The notes under the pieces: model-generated | Databases searched by the model: none | Told to the model about the DNA's origin: nothing | What the model saw: the letters and a program-made list of their open reading frames with translations, nothing else | Made by a program: the position numbers and the translations under genes | NCBI GenBank assembly: GCA_032871835.1 | Contig: CM065301.1 | Coordinates: 82,554,069 to 82,618,068 of the forward strand | Direction of reading: 5' to 3' | Length of the DNA stretch: 64,000 bases | Source of the DNA: Dipteronia dyeriana | Taxonomy: Eukaryota > Streptophyta > Magnoliopsida > Sapindales > Sapindaceae | Part shown: positions 22,201-34,323 of the stretch, one piece after another | How the letters are laid out: each line of letters begins with the position of its first letter | How positions within the stretch are numbered: the stretch's first letter is position 1

Positions 22201-23330
22201 TGAATTAGAGAGGTAGATCAAGACCAAGGTAGCTTGCTAGGGCGATGAATGGCCCCATATAAGTGGAGATGAGACATCGGCCTAGTAACTATCTAGAGAC
22301 ATGCTCAGGATTCTTAGAAGTTCCCTACGACGGAGAGAAGACTTTAGACCCCTCCGGGATAAGTGGTGACTCACTTGAGCATTGGATGACCCTATATGAA
22401 TGGAGATGGGCTACCTGTGTGGTACCGATCTAGAGGCATACTTGGGATTTCAAGGAGCCCCTAACAACTGAGAGAAAGCTCTAGACCATGCTGGAATGAA
22501 ACAGGAGCTCAGTGGCTCAATCGGTCGTTGACCGGCCCTGTATAAGAAGTGAGGAGCCACTTGACCTTACAGTGAGGTTGTTGTCCAAAGGTTAGCTTAG
22601 GCATGTAGGAGGCCTTACCAAGAGTGGGAAACCTCTGGGCTCTCCTTGATCAGATCGGGCTTTTGTGGCTTGCTAGGGCGATGAATGACCCTGTACATAT
22701 AAAGCGAAACCACAGGTCTTTAGCGATGCTACCGCTCTAGAATCTTGCTTAGGCACGTAGGTGGCCTTACCAAATGTGGGAAGCTTCTGAGAGCTCCTCA
22801 ATCGGATTGGGCTTCGGTGGCTTGCTAGGGCGGTGAATGACCCGGTAAACATAGAGCGAAGCCACTGGAGGTACTCGTTCAGATGTATGCTAGGGATCCT
22901 AGTAGTCCCCATCAACTGAGAGAAGGCTCTGGACCCTGCTGGAATGAATTGAGAGTTCAGTGGCTCACTTAGGCGTTAACAGGCCCTGTATAAGAAGTGA
23001 GGAGCCACTTGGCCTTACAGTGAGGCTGCTGCTCTAGAGGTTAGCTTAGGCATGTAGGAGGCCTTTCCAATAGTGGGAAACATCTGGGCTCTCCTCGATC
23101 AGATTGGGATTCAGTGGCTTCCTAGGACGATGAATGTCCCGGTAAACATGGAGCAAAGCCACCGGAGGTATTGGTCTAGATGTATGCTCAGGATCCTAGG
23201 AGTCCCCAGCAACTGAGAGAAAGCTATGGACCCTATTGGGATGAATCAGGAGCTCAGTGGCTTACTTAGACATTGACCGACCCGGTACACGAAGTGAGGA
23301 GCCACTAAGTCTCTACTGGTGATGTTGCTC
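22200..23330. repeat. Higher-order A-B-C tandem repeats in Element 3
   Basis: Same modules as at 1-890: B at about 22430, C at about 22580, A at about 22737, B at about 22880, C at about 23030, and a further B from about 23165. Order and spacing match the left unit, so both interiors have one origin. Confidence 0.75.
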
Positions 23331-23735
23331 TAAAGGCTACGTAGCTGAGTTGGCTTCTCGGATTCATGAGTTGACCTGCTACAACTACCAAGGAGCTTAC
23401 AAAGGGCGAACCCGGAAGCATGAGGGGATCCGTATGAACAGGTCAAAGCCCAGTGGATATGCTGGATAAGTGATACGCTAGTGGCAGAGCGAATCTGCTG
23501 CAGAAGAACATGAGAGGTGCAATTATACTGTATAGGAGCTCTCGATGTATCATAATGGTTCAGCTATATAGGAGATCTTCAGGCGGGGAGCTACTGTATT
23601 AGAGCTCCACGATTATCTGAGCATGTTCACTTCATAGGAGTAGCATAATGAACTCGATAGTATAATGATACTCATGTAGAGACATAGAGGCTTTCAAAAA
23701 GGGTATGGAAACTTCCCACAGACGGCTCCAGAAAG
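23331..23735 (-). other. Leader and PBS of Element 3
   Basis: The leader matches 895-1470 but lacks about 175 bp. The PBS at 23713-23730 has reverse complement TGGAGCCGTCTGTGGGAA and lies five bases from the LTR. Confidence 0.75.
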
Positions 23736-26021
23736 TGTTAACGGGAAATTTGTTTAAGATGAGAAATCCCTATTAACGCCCACAAGACCACTACCACGAA
23801 AGTTATGGCTGGGGTCGGTATCATTGATACATGACCTGATCTTGTATGAATATGGAGTATTAAGTGGTAGGTAGGAGAGAAGTCATCCCATTCGTCAGGC
23901 TTCACGGTTGGTAGGAGAGGAGTCAACCCATCCGTGGGGCTTCATGGTAGGTAAGAGACAAGTCATAAATCTCGTCGAGCTTCGTGGTAGGTAGAAGACG
24001 AGTCATCCAGCCCGTCGGGCTTCAAGGTAGGTAGGAGATGAGTCAACCCATCTGTTGGGCTTTATGGTAGGTCGGAGACGAAAGAAGCTCTAGGTTTCCT
24101 TACTGGTATGAAAGAGTTGATCTTGGTCCTCGGTGAGGGTCGGAGCCCGTCATGGTACCCAGAGCCCAGTTTTGGAGCCCGATTCCTTCCATAGAGATGA
24201 TGCAGGAGAGCTCATCGACTTTCTTCAAACTGGTCTGGGTGGTTTCTCCTCATCTTGATGTGCGACTTTGGCATGTAGATGGGAGGATAAGAGCACTAGG
24301 TCCAGCGAGGTAGAAGTCTAGGTTGCACTCATATACACATGCATTACACAGAACACAAGTAAGAGAAATACAAGTCTTTTGTAGAGGGAGGTGGACTGAC
24401 CAAGGGGGAAAAAGCATCACGAATGATCACATGCTGAAAAACCCCAAGGTAGTATCCGGAGGAAGGAGGAATACCTTTCCTTATGTATATATCAAAGAAT
24501 GCTCCAGGGAGTTTACAAGAATGGTGAAATAATACAACGTAGTCGCTCCAAAGAGCTTACAATGATGGTCGAATGTAGACCGATATCGGTATATTCTAGG
24601 TAAAGGTAACACATACATTGATGATGTCAAGAGAACTTTAAACGAAGCATGTAGAAATTCCTAGAGTTAGTCGTTTTTGGGATTGGAATTGATATGTGTG
24701 ATCTCCACTATATGTTCTTCCATCTTCCTTATCGATGCTATTACAGGCATATTTATACATAGTGACTAACTTGGTGTGCAAGTCCAGGACTATTTAATTA
24801 GTCTTCTTTTCTTTATCAAATACGATTCGTGGCTAATATCTCGGAGGAGATATGTTTGTTTCCTCTTCAGACTCTTCCTTCCTTGAAAGGCGGGATTTTC
24901 TGTTATAGTTGACCCCCAATAATCGGTTGTGGAGGATATCTTGAAGGAAAAGGTATTTGTTTCCTCTTTGGACTCTTTCACTAATGATGGCCATTAAAGA
25001 GTTGAATATTCTCTTTATTAATGGTGTTGATCATGTCATTAATTCGGTTGACTGCCTCCATTAATACGGTTGACCTCATTAATGGTACTTTAAATGTCAT
25101 GAAAGTCAATCCTCTCTTCCTACATTGCCGAGAGGAGAGCTATAGTTCTGCATGTCACTTTGGAGAGGTACTTCATTGAGGCTAACCGAGGTGACATTTG
25201 ATATTCCTTGAGAGCAAGGTACCTTATGATCCAGTGCACTGGTAGGGTCCCCCGAGGACCTCTCGATTGTCACGGAGCTAGATGTTGGTCTTCCCATGGA
25301 GCTTGTGCTAACCATTTTAGGGGCAAAATATCCCATAGGGTTCCAACCTTATAGCAGGGAGCTTGGTTTAGCTACGCCGAGCCTTATCATGGAGCTTGAC
25401 CTAATGGTGCAGGCTTCCTAACGGGGTAGCGGGCTTGGCTAGCAGGCTCTGGTAAGGTGTTTGCCATAAACAGGCGACCTTGGCTCGCTTCTGGAAGGGT
25501 GGAGAGGTACGCTCGAGTACTGCTCTTGCTATTTGATTTAACCATGCTAGGATCTACAGTGGATCTTGGCGCTTTTGGTGACGATGAGGCTTTACGGGCT
25601 CCTTCCTTTAATGCTCGGACAGGTCGAGATTATACCTCGACAAGGCAAGAGGGCCTTTGCAAGACAAGTTCGGCACCTTGAAGGTCTCCTAGTGAAAGTA
25701 GAGATAGTAGCAAGCTCTAAGAGAGTGTCACGAGATACCTTAATGTCGGCAGACCCAGGTCATTTCATGTCAACCTAGCTTCGGGCTTTATCCTGGCTTA
25801 AGGTGCTTAACGCGGTCTCGTCGGGCTTTATTTGGTAAGCCTGGACTCGTGCGAGATTTTCAGATGGTATGGCCGACCTAGTCTTGCTCCTGTAGGATAG
25901 CGTGGTAGCTCGACCTCGGGAACCTTGATACCCCGTCATATAAGCCCGAATTTGGACCCTTGCGGGAATGCTGGGAAGTGAAAATTCTTCTTTGGTCCCT
26001 AGCCAAATTTTGCTATTAACA
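23736..26021 (-). repeat. LTR C (5' LTR of Element 3)
   Basis: TGTTAACGGG...GCTATTAACA, 2286 bp, the uninterrupted partner of LTR D with scattered substitutions. The 39-40-bp minisatellite is at about 23855-24080. A minus-strand TATA box (TATAAAT) is at about 24750-24757. Confidence 0.9.
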
Positions 26022-26449
26022 ATAATAAAGTATCAATTTTAGATCTAGCTCTCTTTCTAACTTGCATGTACTTACTTGATCTCTCTCTAGGTCCAGCATA
26101 TATAGCAAAACAAACTATCTTAGGGGAACAATAGAATAAGGAAACTGTTTAATCATGAAAATGGGCAGTTAGCGTTGGGCTTACTGACCACCGAGTTTCG
26201 TAGCTCAATTTCCTTGGTCGATAGTCTCTTTGTTGGATTGTAGGCCTGTTATATTGAGTGACAATGTATCAAGGAAAAAATAGTGAACAACAATAGCCGG
26301 AATATTTATAGTTTATGTAAATCGAGCCCTCCATCCCCTAGCCCCTTTGGGGGGATGTATCCCGAGTAGAACATTAATTAAAGAACTGTTTAGCCCCTTC
26401 TTAGGCTCGGGATCAAGAGGGCTTCTGCGCTTTCAAGCTCGATTCCTTC
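26022..26449. other. Element 2 interior resuming after Element 3
   Basis: Starts with the target duplication ATAAT followed by AAAG, re-forming the likely poly(A) signal region of the antisense gene. The rest aligns with 5735-6050 of Element 1 and has no coding sequence of its own. Confidence 0.6.
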
Positions 26450-27113
26450 TTAGTGGGGAGTGGTAGCTCGACCAAGGTATAAAGAGGGTTATCTAGATAT
26501 TTCTTGGTCTCGAGATCTGGATAGAAACTATGCTCTTACACTCAGATCCTTCTTGGGGGTGGTATCCCGACCAATGCATCAGGAGGTATGTCTAGCTATT
26601 TCCTGGTCTTGAGATCTGGATGGCAGCTATGCCCTTACACTCAGATCCTTCTTCGGGGTGGTAGCCCAACCTAGGTATCAGGAAGACTGTCTAGCTATTT
26701 CCTGGTCTTGAGATCTGGATGGCAACTATGCCCTTACACTCAGATCCTTCTTAGGGGTGGTAGCCCGACTAAGGCATCATGAGGGCTGTCTAGCTATTTC
26801 ATGGTCTTGAGATCTGGATTGCAACTATGCCCTTACACTTAGATCCTTCTTAGGGGTGGTAGCCCGACCAAGGCATCATGAGGGCTGTCTAGCTATTTCA
26901 TGGTCTTGAGATCTGGATTGCAACTATGCCCTTACACTCAGAACCTTCTTGGGGGTGGTAGCATGACCAAGGCATCAGGAGGGCTATCTAGCTATTTCCT
27001 GGTCTTAAGATCTGGATGGCAACTATGCTCTTACACTCAGACCCTTCTTGGCGGGGGGTAGTGCCCGGCCGAGGCATCAGGATTGGAGGAGGGGCTTCCT
27101 CAGCTTACCCCTG
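26450..27113. repeat. 99-bp tandem repeat array (Element 2, ~6.5 copies)
   Basis: Unit starts at 26526, 26625, 26724, 26823, 26922 and 27021, all exactly 99 bp apart. It lies between the antisense gene and the pol 3' end, the same position as in Element 1. Confidence 0.92.
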
Positions 27114-27286
27114 ATCTTGAGGTGATAATGTCGAACTTTCCATGTAGACCCACATCATTGTAGGACATAGTTGAAGAATGAGTAAACAAGAAAAGCAAGC
27201 TTTATTGATATGGAGGGTGGAGTACATTATTGTCGGAAAAAAGTAAAAGAAGCTAGTCGGAGGTCGCCTGCTCTTGAGTCCCTTGT

Positions 27287-28361
27287 TCAAGGATAGAATT
27301 TCCTTAGATGATCTGCATTCCAAGTATAATCGATGAGTCGACCATTCATATCCTCGAGATTGTACGCCCCATTACGGATCACCATCTTTATTAGGTATGG
27401 TCCTTCCCATTTGGGTCTTATGACCCCGTCTGACCTTTTCCTGGTGTTCAACATTACTTTCCTGAGGACTAGATCCCCTTCTTTGAAGCTTCGGGCTTTA
27501 ACCCTCCTGTTGAAGTACCTGGCAATCCTGCTTTGGTACATCGCTACCTTCTCAGCTATTCGATCTTGCTTCTCCTCCAGGAGGTCTAAGCTAGCTCCAA
27601 GCTTGCTTTTATTGCTCCCCGGTTAGAATCGTTGGACTCTAAAGGAGGTCAACTTGTGCTCTATAGGTAGGACTGCCTCAACCCCGAAGGCCATCGAGTA
27701 AGGCGTTTCCCCAATGGCTGTTTGCGGTAAGCCCAGAGAACCTCGGGAAGCTCCTCTACCCATCTGCGTTTCTTCTGCTGTAGTTTTTTCTTCAACAACT
27801 TCTTAATGGTTTGTTCATGGATTCCACCAAACAATTGATCTGAGGGTGGGCTACCGAAGCAAACCGAAGGTCGATTCCCAAGCCTTCACAGAAATCCCTG
27901 AATCGGACATTATCAAACTATTTTCCGAGGTCGGTTATGATGGCAAGAGGGGTTCTGAACCTGCAAACTACATTGGTCTTTATGAACCTTGTTGTGTTCT
28001 CTTCTGATATCTGGGAGAGTGGTCCGGCTTCAACCCATCTTGTGAAGTAGTAAATCGCTAAGATAGTGTGCTTGGCCTGTCCCTGAGCTATAGGAAGCGG
28101 TCCAATCAAATCAACTCCCCACATGGCAAAGGGGTATGGCGAGCTAAGGGACGACAAGGGCTCCAGAGAGAGGTGACTCAAGTTTGCGGCCTTCTGGCAT
28201 GCCTCACAGGTTTGCACCAAGTTCTTAGCATCTTGATGGATGGTCGGCCAATAATACCCCATTCGGAGAACCTGATATGCCAAGGCCTCTCCACCAATAT
28301 GGCTCCTGCATTCTCCGAAATGAACCTCTCTCAAAGCCCACTTGCAGTCTTCAGGGTGTAG
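27287..28361 (-). pseudogene. Integrase of Element 2
   Basis: It inserts element cDNA into the genome in the living family. The zinc-binding domain is intact at about 28334-28195 (HFGECRSHIGGEALAYQVL ... CEACQ, His-His-Cys-Cys). The core has the first Asp in WGVDLIGPLP and the second in ITDLGK, which is followed at once by a stop (27918). The middle (27542-27917) has frame changes, including a stretch about 10 bp shorter than in Element 1 near 27720. The C-terminal part, 27287-27541, keeps the GPY-type region and ends in DHLRKFYP, as in Element 1. Confidence 0.88.
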
Positions 28362-28520
28362 ACATCAGAGTAGGGGAAGGGATTTCCCTCTTCGGTATAA
28401 ATGCCCATCCACCATACAATATCGGACCGAGAACCTTTTAACCCTCCTAGCTTGGTCGGGCTCCCCGGGGAGCTGCCCATCCTGTAGATACTCCACTATT
28501 GGATCCATCCAGCATGGTTG

Positions 28521-29541
28521 TCAGTCCAAAGTATAAGCTTCCTTACCTATCATAATGCTAGGTAGAGGGATTATTTGAAGAGGGACTCTATGAGGCAGGG
28601 TCTGGCCACCATATGCTGCTATCTTGGCAAGGACGTCAGCCCTATGATTTTGCTGTCGAGGTATCTGCTCGATTCGGAATCCCTTAAACCTGCCTTTGAG
28701 TTGCTGAACAAATTTCAGGTACGCGATCATATTATCCCCCTTTGTCTGATATTCACCGGAGACTTGGCTGACCACGAATGAAGAGTCGCTCTTGATATTC
28801 AGGTAATCAACCCCGAGTTCCTATGGCTGCCTTTATTCCAGCTAGCAGGGCTTCGTACTATGCCTCATTGTTCGTGACTTTAAATTCAAACCTAAAATAG
28901 TGGCAACACCCAGTTCCTTCTGGGTCGATGTGAACTATGCCCGCTCCTCCCCCGAACTGCCCAGAAGCTCTGTCAGTGTAGAGAGTCCATGACTCACAGC
29001 CCTCCGGCCAGTTGTTAGATTCTGGAGTCCTCTCAAGAGTTACATATGTTACTGTGGGGGTTGCCTGATCTGAAGGTATTGAGAGCTCAGCTACAAAGTC
29101 TGCTAGTGCCTGAGCTTTTATCGCGGTCATCGGCTTATACTTTAAATCAAACTGGGTAAGCTCTAGGGCCCATAGAACCAGCCTTCCAGAAACATCTGGC
29201 CTTTGTAAGAATTGACGGAGGGGTTGGTCCGTCACCACTGCTATTGATTGAGCATGAAAGTAAGGACGAAGTTTCCTTGCCGAGGTCACCAAGGCGTAGG
29301 CGAGCTTCTCCAATAGAGTATAGTTCTTTTCGGGCTTGGTTAGAGCGTGACTCACATAGTAGATAGGTCGTTGGATCCTATCCCCGCATTCCTTGACCAA
29401 GGCCCCCCTCACTGCAGTTTCTGAAACGGCCAAGTATATTTGGAGCTCTTCTCTAGGATTTGGCTTAACCAGCAGTGGAAGGCTTGTTAGGTATCTTTTC
29501 AAAGCTTGGAAAGCTTGTTCACTCTCCTGATCCCACTTCAT
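28521..29541 (-). pseudogene. RNase H and second plant-type RNase H of Element 2
   Basis: Frame 28858-29541 starts with the RT/RNase H connection and the Ty3-type RNase H (IYYVSHALTKPEKNYTLLEK, VVTDQPLRQFL), then a second RNase H (WTLYTDRASGQFGGGAGIV ... FRFEFKVTNNEA). The frame stops where the family's catalytic Glu is expected, in NNxAEYxAL. It resumes at 28521-28775 with ENARADALAKL-like NHRADVLAKIA. A second RNase H placed before integrase is a mark of the Tat clade. Confidence 0.85.
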
Positions 29542-29621
29542 GTTTCTTCCCTGCTTGATAGCTTTGAAGAATGGTAGGCACTTATCGGTAGACCGAGAGA
29601 TGAATCTATTGAGCGTTGTAC

Positions 29622-30455
29622 CTATCCGGCCAAGGCTTGAACCTGTTTAAGATATGTGGGGGATTCTAGATCCAGGATAGCCATGATATTTTTTGGGTTA
29701 GCTTCTATGCCTCTCTCATGGACTATGAAGCCAAGAAACTTCCCCGCAGTTACCCTAAAGGCGCACTTGGAAGGGTTCAAGCTCATCTGGTTTTCCCTTA
29801 GGATCATAAAGATCGTACGAAGGTCGTCCATGTGGCCTTCCAAGGTTGAGGATTTAGTGATCATGTTGTCGACGTACACCTCCATCGACCTTCTGATTTT
29901 GAGCTTAAACAATCGATTGACTAATCGCTGGTAAGTAGCTCTAATGTTTTTGAGCTAGAAGGGCATCACCTTATAGCAGTACAGGCCTTGCACGGTGATG
30001 AAGCTGGTCTTTTCTGGTCTGCGGGATGCATCATGATCTTATTGTAGTTGAAAAACGCATCCATGAAGCTCAAGAGCTTGTTCTCGAAAGTGGACCAGCT
30101 GGTCAATTTTTTGTAGATGAAAACTGTCCTTCGAGCATGCCCGGTTGAGGTCGGTGTAGTCTACACACATGCGCCATTTCCCATTTGCCTTCGTGACCAT
30201 GGCCATGTTGGCGATCCATTCGGGGTAACAGGCTTCTCGAATGAAACTTGTATGGGTTAGTTTATCCACCTCTTCCTGAACCGCCACATTTCTTTCGGTG
30301 TTAAAATGGCACATTTTCTGTTTGATGGGCTTGAAGGTCGGATCCACCGCCAGTCGATGTGCAGCTAGTGTCATCAAGATCCCCGGCATCTCAGAATGAC
30401 TCCAAGCAAAAATGTCATTGAACTCTGTGAGGAGCCTAATCAATCCCTCTTTCAT
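29622..30455 (-). pseudogene. Reverse transcriptase of Element 2
   Basis: Frame 30039-30455 encodes the fingers region (KPIKQKMCHFNTERNVAVQE, KANGKWRMCVDYTDLN). Frame 29622-29912 encodes the end of the palm (EVYVDNM, then NPSKCAFRVTAGKFLGFIV). The metal-binding motif reads YVDN where the family has YVDD (codon 29865-29867, GAC to AAC type change). Between 29913 and 30038 the frame shifts. Both faults would disable the enzyme. Confidence 0.88.
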
Positions 30456-30563
30456 TCATGGCTCAAGGGTAGCTCCAATCTTGATGACCTTCGAGGGATC
30501 GCTTATTCGGACTTGAATTTCTTCTAACTTATCCACTGGATGGCTGCTGTCCCATTCCCTTCT

Positions 30564-31250
30564 CTATTCTTCCATGTCGGGCACAACGAGGCCTTCTTCG
30601 GGGCAATTGGTGGGACCCGTATCTTTCAGGTTTAGTGCAGAAGTTATCCTACCTTGGATCGTCGTCACCTGGGTGAGTTGTTTAGCTAGAGCTGCTGGGT
30701 TGGTTGACACTGCGTAGCATTTCCTAGCTGCTTGTTGATCACCCTGAACTTCCCCCACCTTGTCTCCTACTCCATAATATTGCATTTTAGGCCGATGGAG
30801 TATCTACCACTACGAAGTCGGTCATGATGTTTTGCTGGAAAGGTGCGGCTCCAATGATCACTTCTAGATTTTTGATCCTACGGGTGTGATGGAGTCCACA
30901 GTGAATCCATATAATGGAGTAGTGCAACTATTGTAGCACCACTACTTAAAGTTTAGCTTCTCCAGGGTATCTTTGAACATGACGTCGACGCTGCTACATG
31001 TGTCGACGAGCACGCGGTGCACCATGGAGTTGGTAATTTGTACCGTGATGACCATGATGCCATCATAAGGTTGCACGGTGTTATAGACATCTACTTCGGT
31101 GAAGATGATCTGTGACAACTGGGAGGGATTTGTTGGTCTCTGGTCGACCTTAAAGATATCCCGCCCTTCGTCCGTATGAGGGACCTTTCTTGCATGGTTT
31201 TTCCTAGAACTGTTAGTGTTACCGGTAAGAGTGGGCCCCCCACTAATAGT
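30564..31250 (-). pseudogene. Protease region and protease-RT linker of Element 2
   Basis: In the reverse strand at 30968-31020 the frame reads VHRVLVDTCSSVDVMF, the retroviral-type aspartic protease active site with DTG changed to DTC. The linker at 30564-30785 (QYYGVGDKVGEVQGDQQAAR) resembles the segment between protease and RT in related elements. Confidence 0.75.
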
Positions 31251-31265
31251 ATGTATTATCTGAAT

Positions 31266-33088
31266 CTATTGTATCAGGTCTGCCTGCTCTCTCTTCCTTT
31301 TCTCGGCATGTTCTAGGATCTCGGCTTGCACCTCCCTTCCAGTCTGAATGTTCTCCCTGACTTGTTGTAAGAATTCTATCAAGCATCCTCCCCTTATTAA
31401 AGCCTCAATCTGGTTCCGCAGGTTATAGCATTCTGAAGTGTTGTGCCCTACGTCCTCGTGAAAGTCGTAATATTTATAACGATTTCTCTTATCGACCAGG
31501 GCTTTCATGGGAGCGGGCTTCTGTAACAAACCCTTGTTCCGAATGGCGAGGTAGATTGTTTCTCGGGATACATTTTAAAGGAGTGTAATGGTCGTACCCC
31601 CTTTCATCGAAAGCTATAGGGGCCACTGTCCTGGGAGGAGGTAAAGTTGGAGGAAGAGCTCGTTTATCTGGATACCTTTCCGATCTGGGCTGAGGAAGGG
31701 GGAAACCGTATGTTGATTTATTATGGGGTTTGTTTTGGCTTTTCTGAGTCTGCTCGGGTCTGGGAGCTTCCTTCTTTTGTCACTTTACGACTCTCATGTC
31801 GTCATGTTACATCTTGACCTTGAGCTGTTCTTCGACCTCAATCTGTTCCAGAGCCCGGTCATAGGCTTCTTTGTAGGTTTCCGGAGGTTTATTGGTAAAA
31901 GACCGAAAAAGTTTTCCAGCCCATAAGTTTCTTCTAAAGTCGGTGAGGGTTTCTTTTTCGGTGAAAACCCCTATCTGGATGAGTTCCTTGTGAAAAAGCT
32001 TGACATAAGCACAGAGAGTTTCCCATCTCTCCTGGATCACGTACTGAAGATGTATTGGGTCTTTCAATCAGGGCTTAACTCCCTAGAATTATGAGTAGAA
32101 ATCAGTTGATAACTTGGTGAAGGAATCCACGCTTTCCGTGGGTAGTTTCCCAAATCAGGCTTTAGCATAATCTGTGAGTGTAGTGGGGAACATTCGACAC
32201 ATAGCGGCCGTGGTTGTGTTCTGGACCTCCAACTGTTGAATGAAGCTCTCTAGGTGGCTCAGGGGATCTTCAGTCCCAGAGAATCTGTCAGCTGGCATTT
32301 TGAACTTAGGCGAGAGCTCTGCCTCCCGGATCCTCCTGGTGAAAGGGACATTCATTTCACATAGAGGATCTTTCTTGTCCTCTTTGTACTTTCCCTTCTT
32401 CATTAACTGGACCTTTTTCTGAAGCTCTGTTAACTGGTCCCTTAGACGCTTGCTTTCGGATTTCCTTGAGTTGATCTCGGATTCATCACCATCGGATCCC
32501 TCTGACAAACTGGCGACCTTCACCCAGTTTCTTCTTCGGAGAGGGTCCACTCAGGGGCTTTGCTGACTTTCTTATTCTCTATCCCGGGCTTCTCTCCTTG
32601 AAGTCGTTGGGTGGAGTAGCTCTCCTCATTCCCTGGGATGGACATCAGCCGTAGATTTGACTTGTCTTGGTTGATAGCGTGGCATCAATTTGGGAACATG
32701 GGGCATGGGCCCTAGCCTATCCCGGATCGAGGTTGGAAGCCCCGTTCTATTATGAGTTGATTCCCGAGAGGCAGGCCTCAGGCGATCGAATGCGGGTTGC
32801 CTAGCCCCAGGCCTGCTTGACTCCCCCTGATTGCAGAGACCCCGCTTGCTAGATAGCGATACCCTCAGCGAGTAGTCGGAGGCCGACGTTTTCTACAAAG
32901 GCCGCTGCTTGTTGGTCAAGCTCGACCTGACGTCCCAGAGGGGGATCCAGAGCCCGCATAGTGGCTGGCTGGGTGGGAACCTGGCTATGGAACCCAAATT
33001 TTCTCCCTTTCCTAGGGGCCTTTCGTGTCGATGTAGCAGAAGGTTGTCCTGAGGTGCCCTGCTGCCCTTGTGAGGAGCGGAGCCTCAT
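31266..33088 (-). pseudogene. Gag of Element 2
   Basis: The capsid protein gene of the element. It probably starts at ATG 33088 (MRLRSSQGQQGTSGQPSATS) just inside the PBS. The Retrotrans_gag part is split: 32155-32550 (FTRRIREAELSPKFKMPADR, FSGTEDPLSHLESFIQQLE) and 31807-32067 (LTDFRRNLWAGKLFRSF). At 31266-31529 the knuckle-like region (YDFHEDVGHNTSECYNL) has Tyr where related elements have the first Cys. Stops and frame changes separate the pieces, and 32550-32849 has no clear frame. Confidence 0.82.
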
Positions 33089-33143
33089 GATTACTATGAA
33101 ATAACAAACTTTTTGAATGTACAAAGATGGTTGTGTGAGAGGT

Positions 33144-33161
33144 TTCCCACAGACGGTGCCA
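33144..33161 (-). other. Primer-binding site of Element 2
   Basis: Reverse complement TGGCACCGTCTGTGGGAA, five bases from LTR E. It is the best preserved of the four sites. Confidence 0.85.
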
Positions 33162-33166
33162 GAAAG

Positions 33167-34318
33167 TGTTGACGGGAAATTTGCTCGGGATGAGAAATTC
33201 CTGTTAACACCATCGAGACCACTACCACAAAAGTTATGGCCGGGGTCGGTACCTTTGGTTCCCGACCTGTTTAGAGATAGACGAGAGGTTGGATCATAAT
33301 AACAGTAAATGGGAGCTTTTATTATTGATAAATTGCTTTAAAATACAAATCAGTCTCTTGTGTGCTCACGGTCTCTTTAAGATGTAAGGTGGTGGCAACT
33401 CCGTGCCGGTCGAATAGTGGAAACGAAGGTGGCCGTGTTCTGAATACATAATTTAGGCCTTCACCTCTTCTTTTCTTTCTCTCTTCTCTCTATCGCTATC
33501 TTTCTTTTTCTGTGTATATCTCAGTCTATGTAGGTTTTTCTCTGTTTTCATATTTATCTTTTTCTCATGCTTGGCCTCACATATTTATATCGTCCAAGTA
33601 GGTTTTTAGTTGGCAAATATTTCACCGTGATCCCAGGAATCCGTTTCCTCCTTATCAGGTGAGATTCATCATTTGAATTTGAATTGTTACGGGATTTGAT
33701 GATATCGTTGACGGAGATAAGTTTGTTCCCTTTTTTGAATCAAACTCTTGACGTGCATGTAAATATTACGTGGAGATGATCCTGTGTGCACTCGTGTCAT
33801 GGATTTTCATGGAGGTCACCCTGCCAGCTGCTTGTTGCCCCGTAGATCGAGGTAGATCCCTACTCCGACTCTGTTCTTAGAAGCTTAAGATGGATTTTCC
33901 CTGACCTTTGAGGGCTTGAGGTGCTCTTGTAGACCTTCATGTGAGGTAGCTGAGGTAGTGTAGATTTAGGCGTGATTCTTCCTTTATGTCCAGCAAGGAC
34001 AGCGGGCTTCTGGAGAGGTTGGCGGGCTTCTCTCGAAAGTCTCTTGAGCTTGAAGACTTCCTTTGGCATTCACGGGGAGGTTGTGGAGCTCGACCTTAGA
34101 GCCGAGGTTTCTCGATAGATGGCCTGAAGAAGCCCGGATTCTAGTACTCTTGTAGGGAGATCGTCCTAGTCGCGACTGGCTGATTTTCTGGTAGTTTTGA
34201 AGCCTAGCCGGCCTTCCCTGCTCCTGCGGGGTAGCTTTACGATATTTATGGGCTTCATGATTGTCGATTATGGGTGGAAAATTTCTCTTTTACCCTTGGC
34301 CAAATTTCACTATTAACA
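33167..34318 (-). repeat. LTR E (5' LTR of Element 2)
   Basis: TGTTGACGGG...CTATTAACA, 1152 bp, paired with LTR F. A minus-strand TATA box (TATAAATA type) lies at about 33583-33591. The target duplication TAATT follows at 34319-34323. Confidence 0.92.
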
Positions 34319-34323
34319 TAATT

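Larger units (their letters stand above)
15338..26021 (-). mobile_element. Element 3: large non-autonomous Tat-related retrotransposon (LARD-like)
   Basis: LTRs at 15338-19705 (holding a nested LTR) and 23736-26021 enclose a 4.0-kb interior with no gag or pol. The element sits in Element 2 between exact ATAAT duplications (15333-15337, 26022-26026). It has a polypurine tract (19706), a PBS (23713), a 99-bp repeat array and A-B-C repeats. Its LTR ends, PBS and polypurine tract match those of Elements 1 and 2 while the LTR middles differ, as expected for a partner that uses another element's proteins. Confidence 0.9.
11086..34318 (-). mobile_element. Element 2: near full-length Tat-lineage Ty3/gypsy retrotransposon
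   Basis: LTRs at 11086-12235 and 33167-34318 bound the element, which is flanked by a perfect 5-bp duplication TAATT (11081-11085, 34319-34323). Removing nested Element 3 and its target duplication leaves about 12.5 kb. Order on the minus strand: 5' LTR, PBS, gag, protease, RT, RNase H, a second plant-type RNase H, integrase, 99-bp repeats, antisense gene on the opposite strand, polypurine tract, 3' LTR. The second RNase H and the antisense gene are Tat-clade traits. Every protein domain has stops, frame changes or active-site changes, so it is no longer autonomous. Confidence 0.92.
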
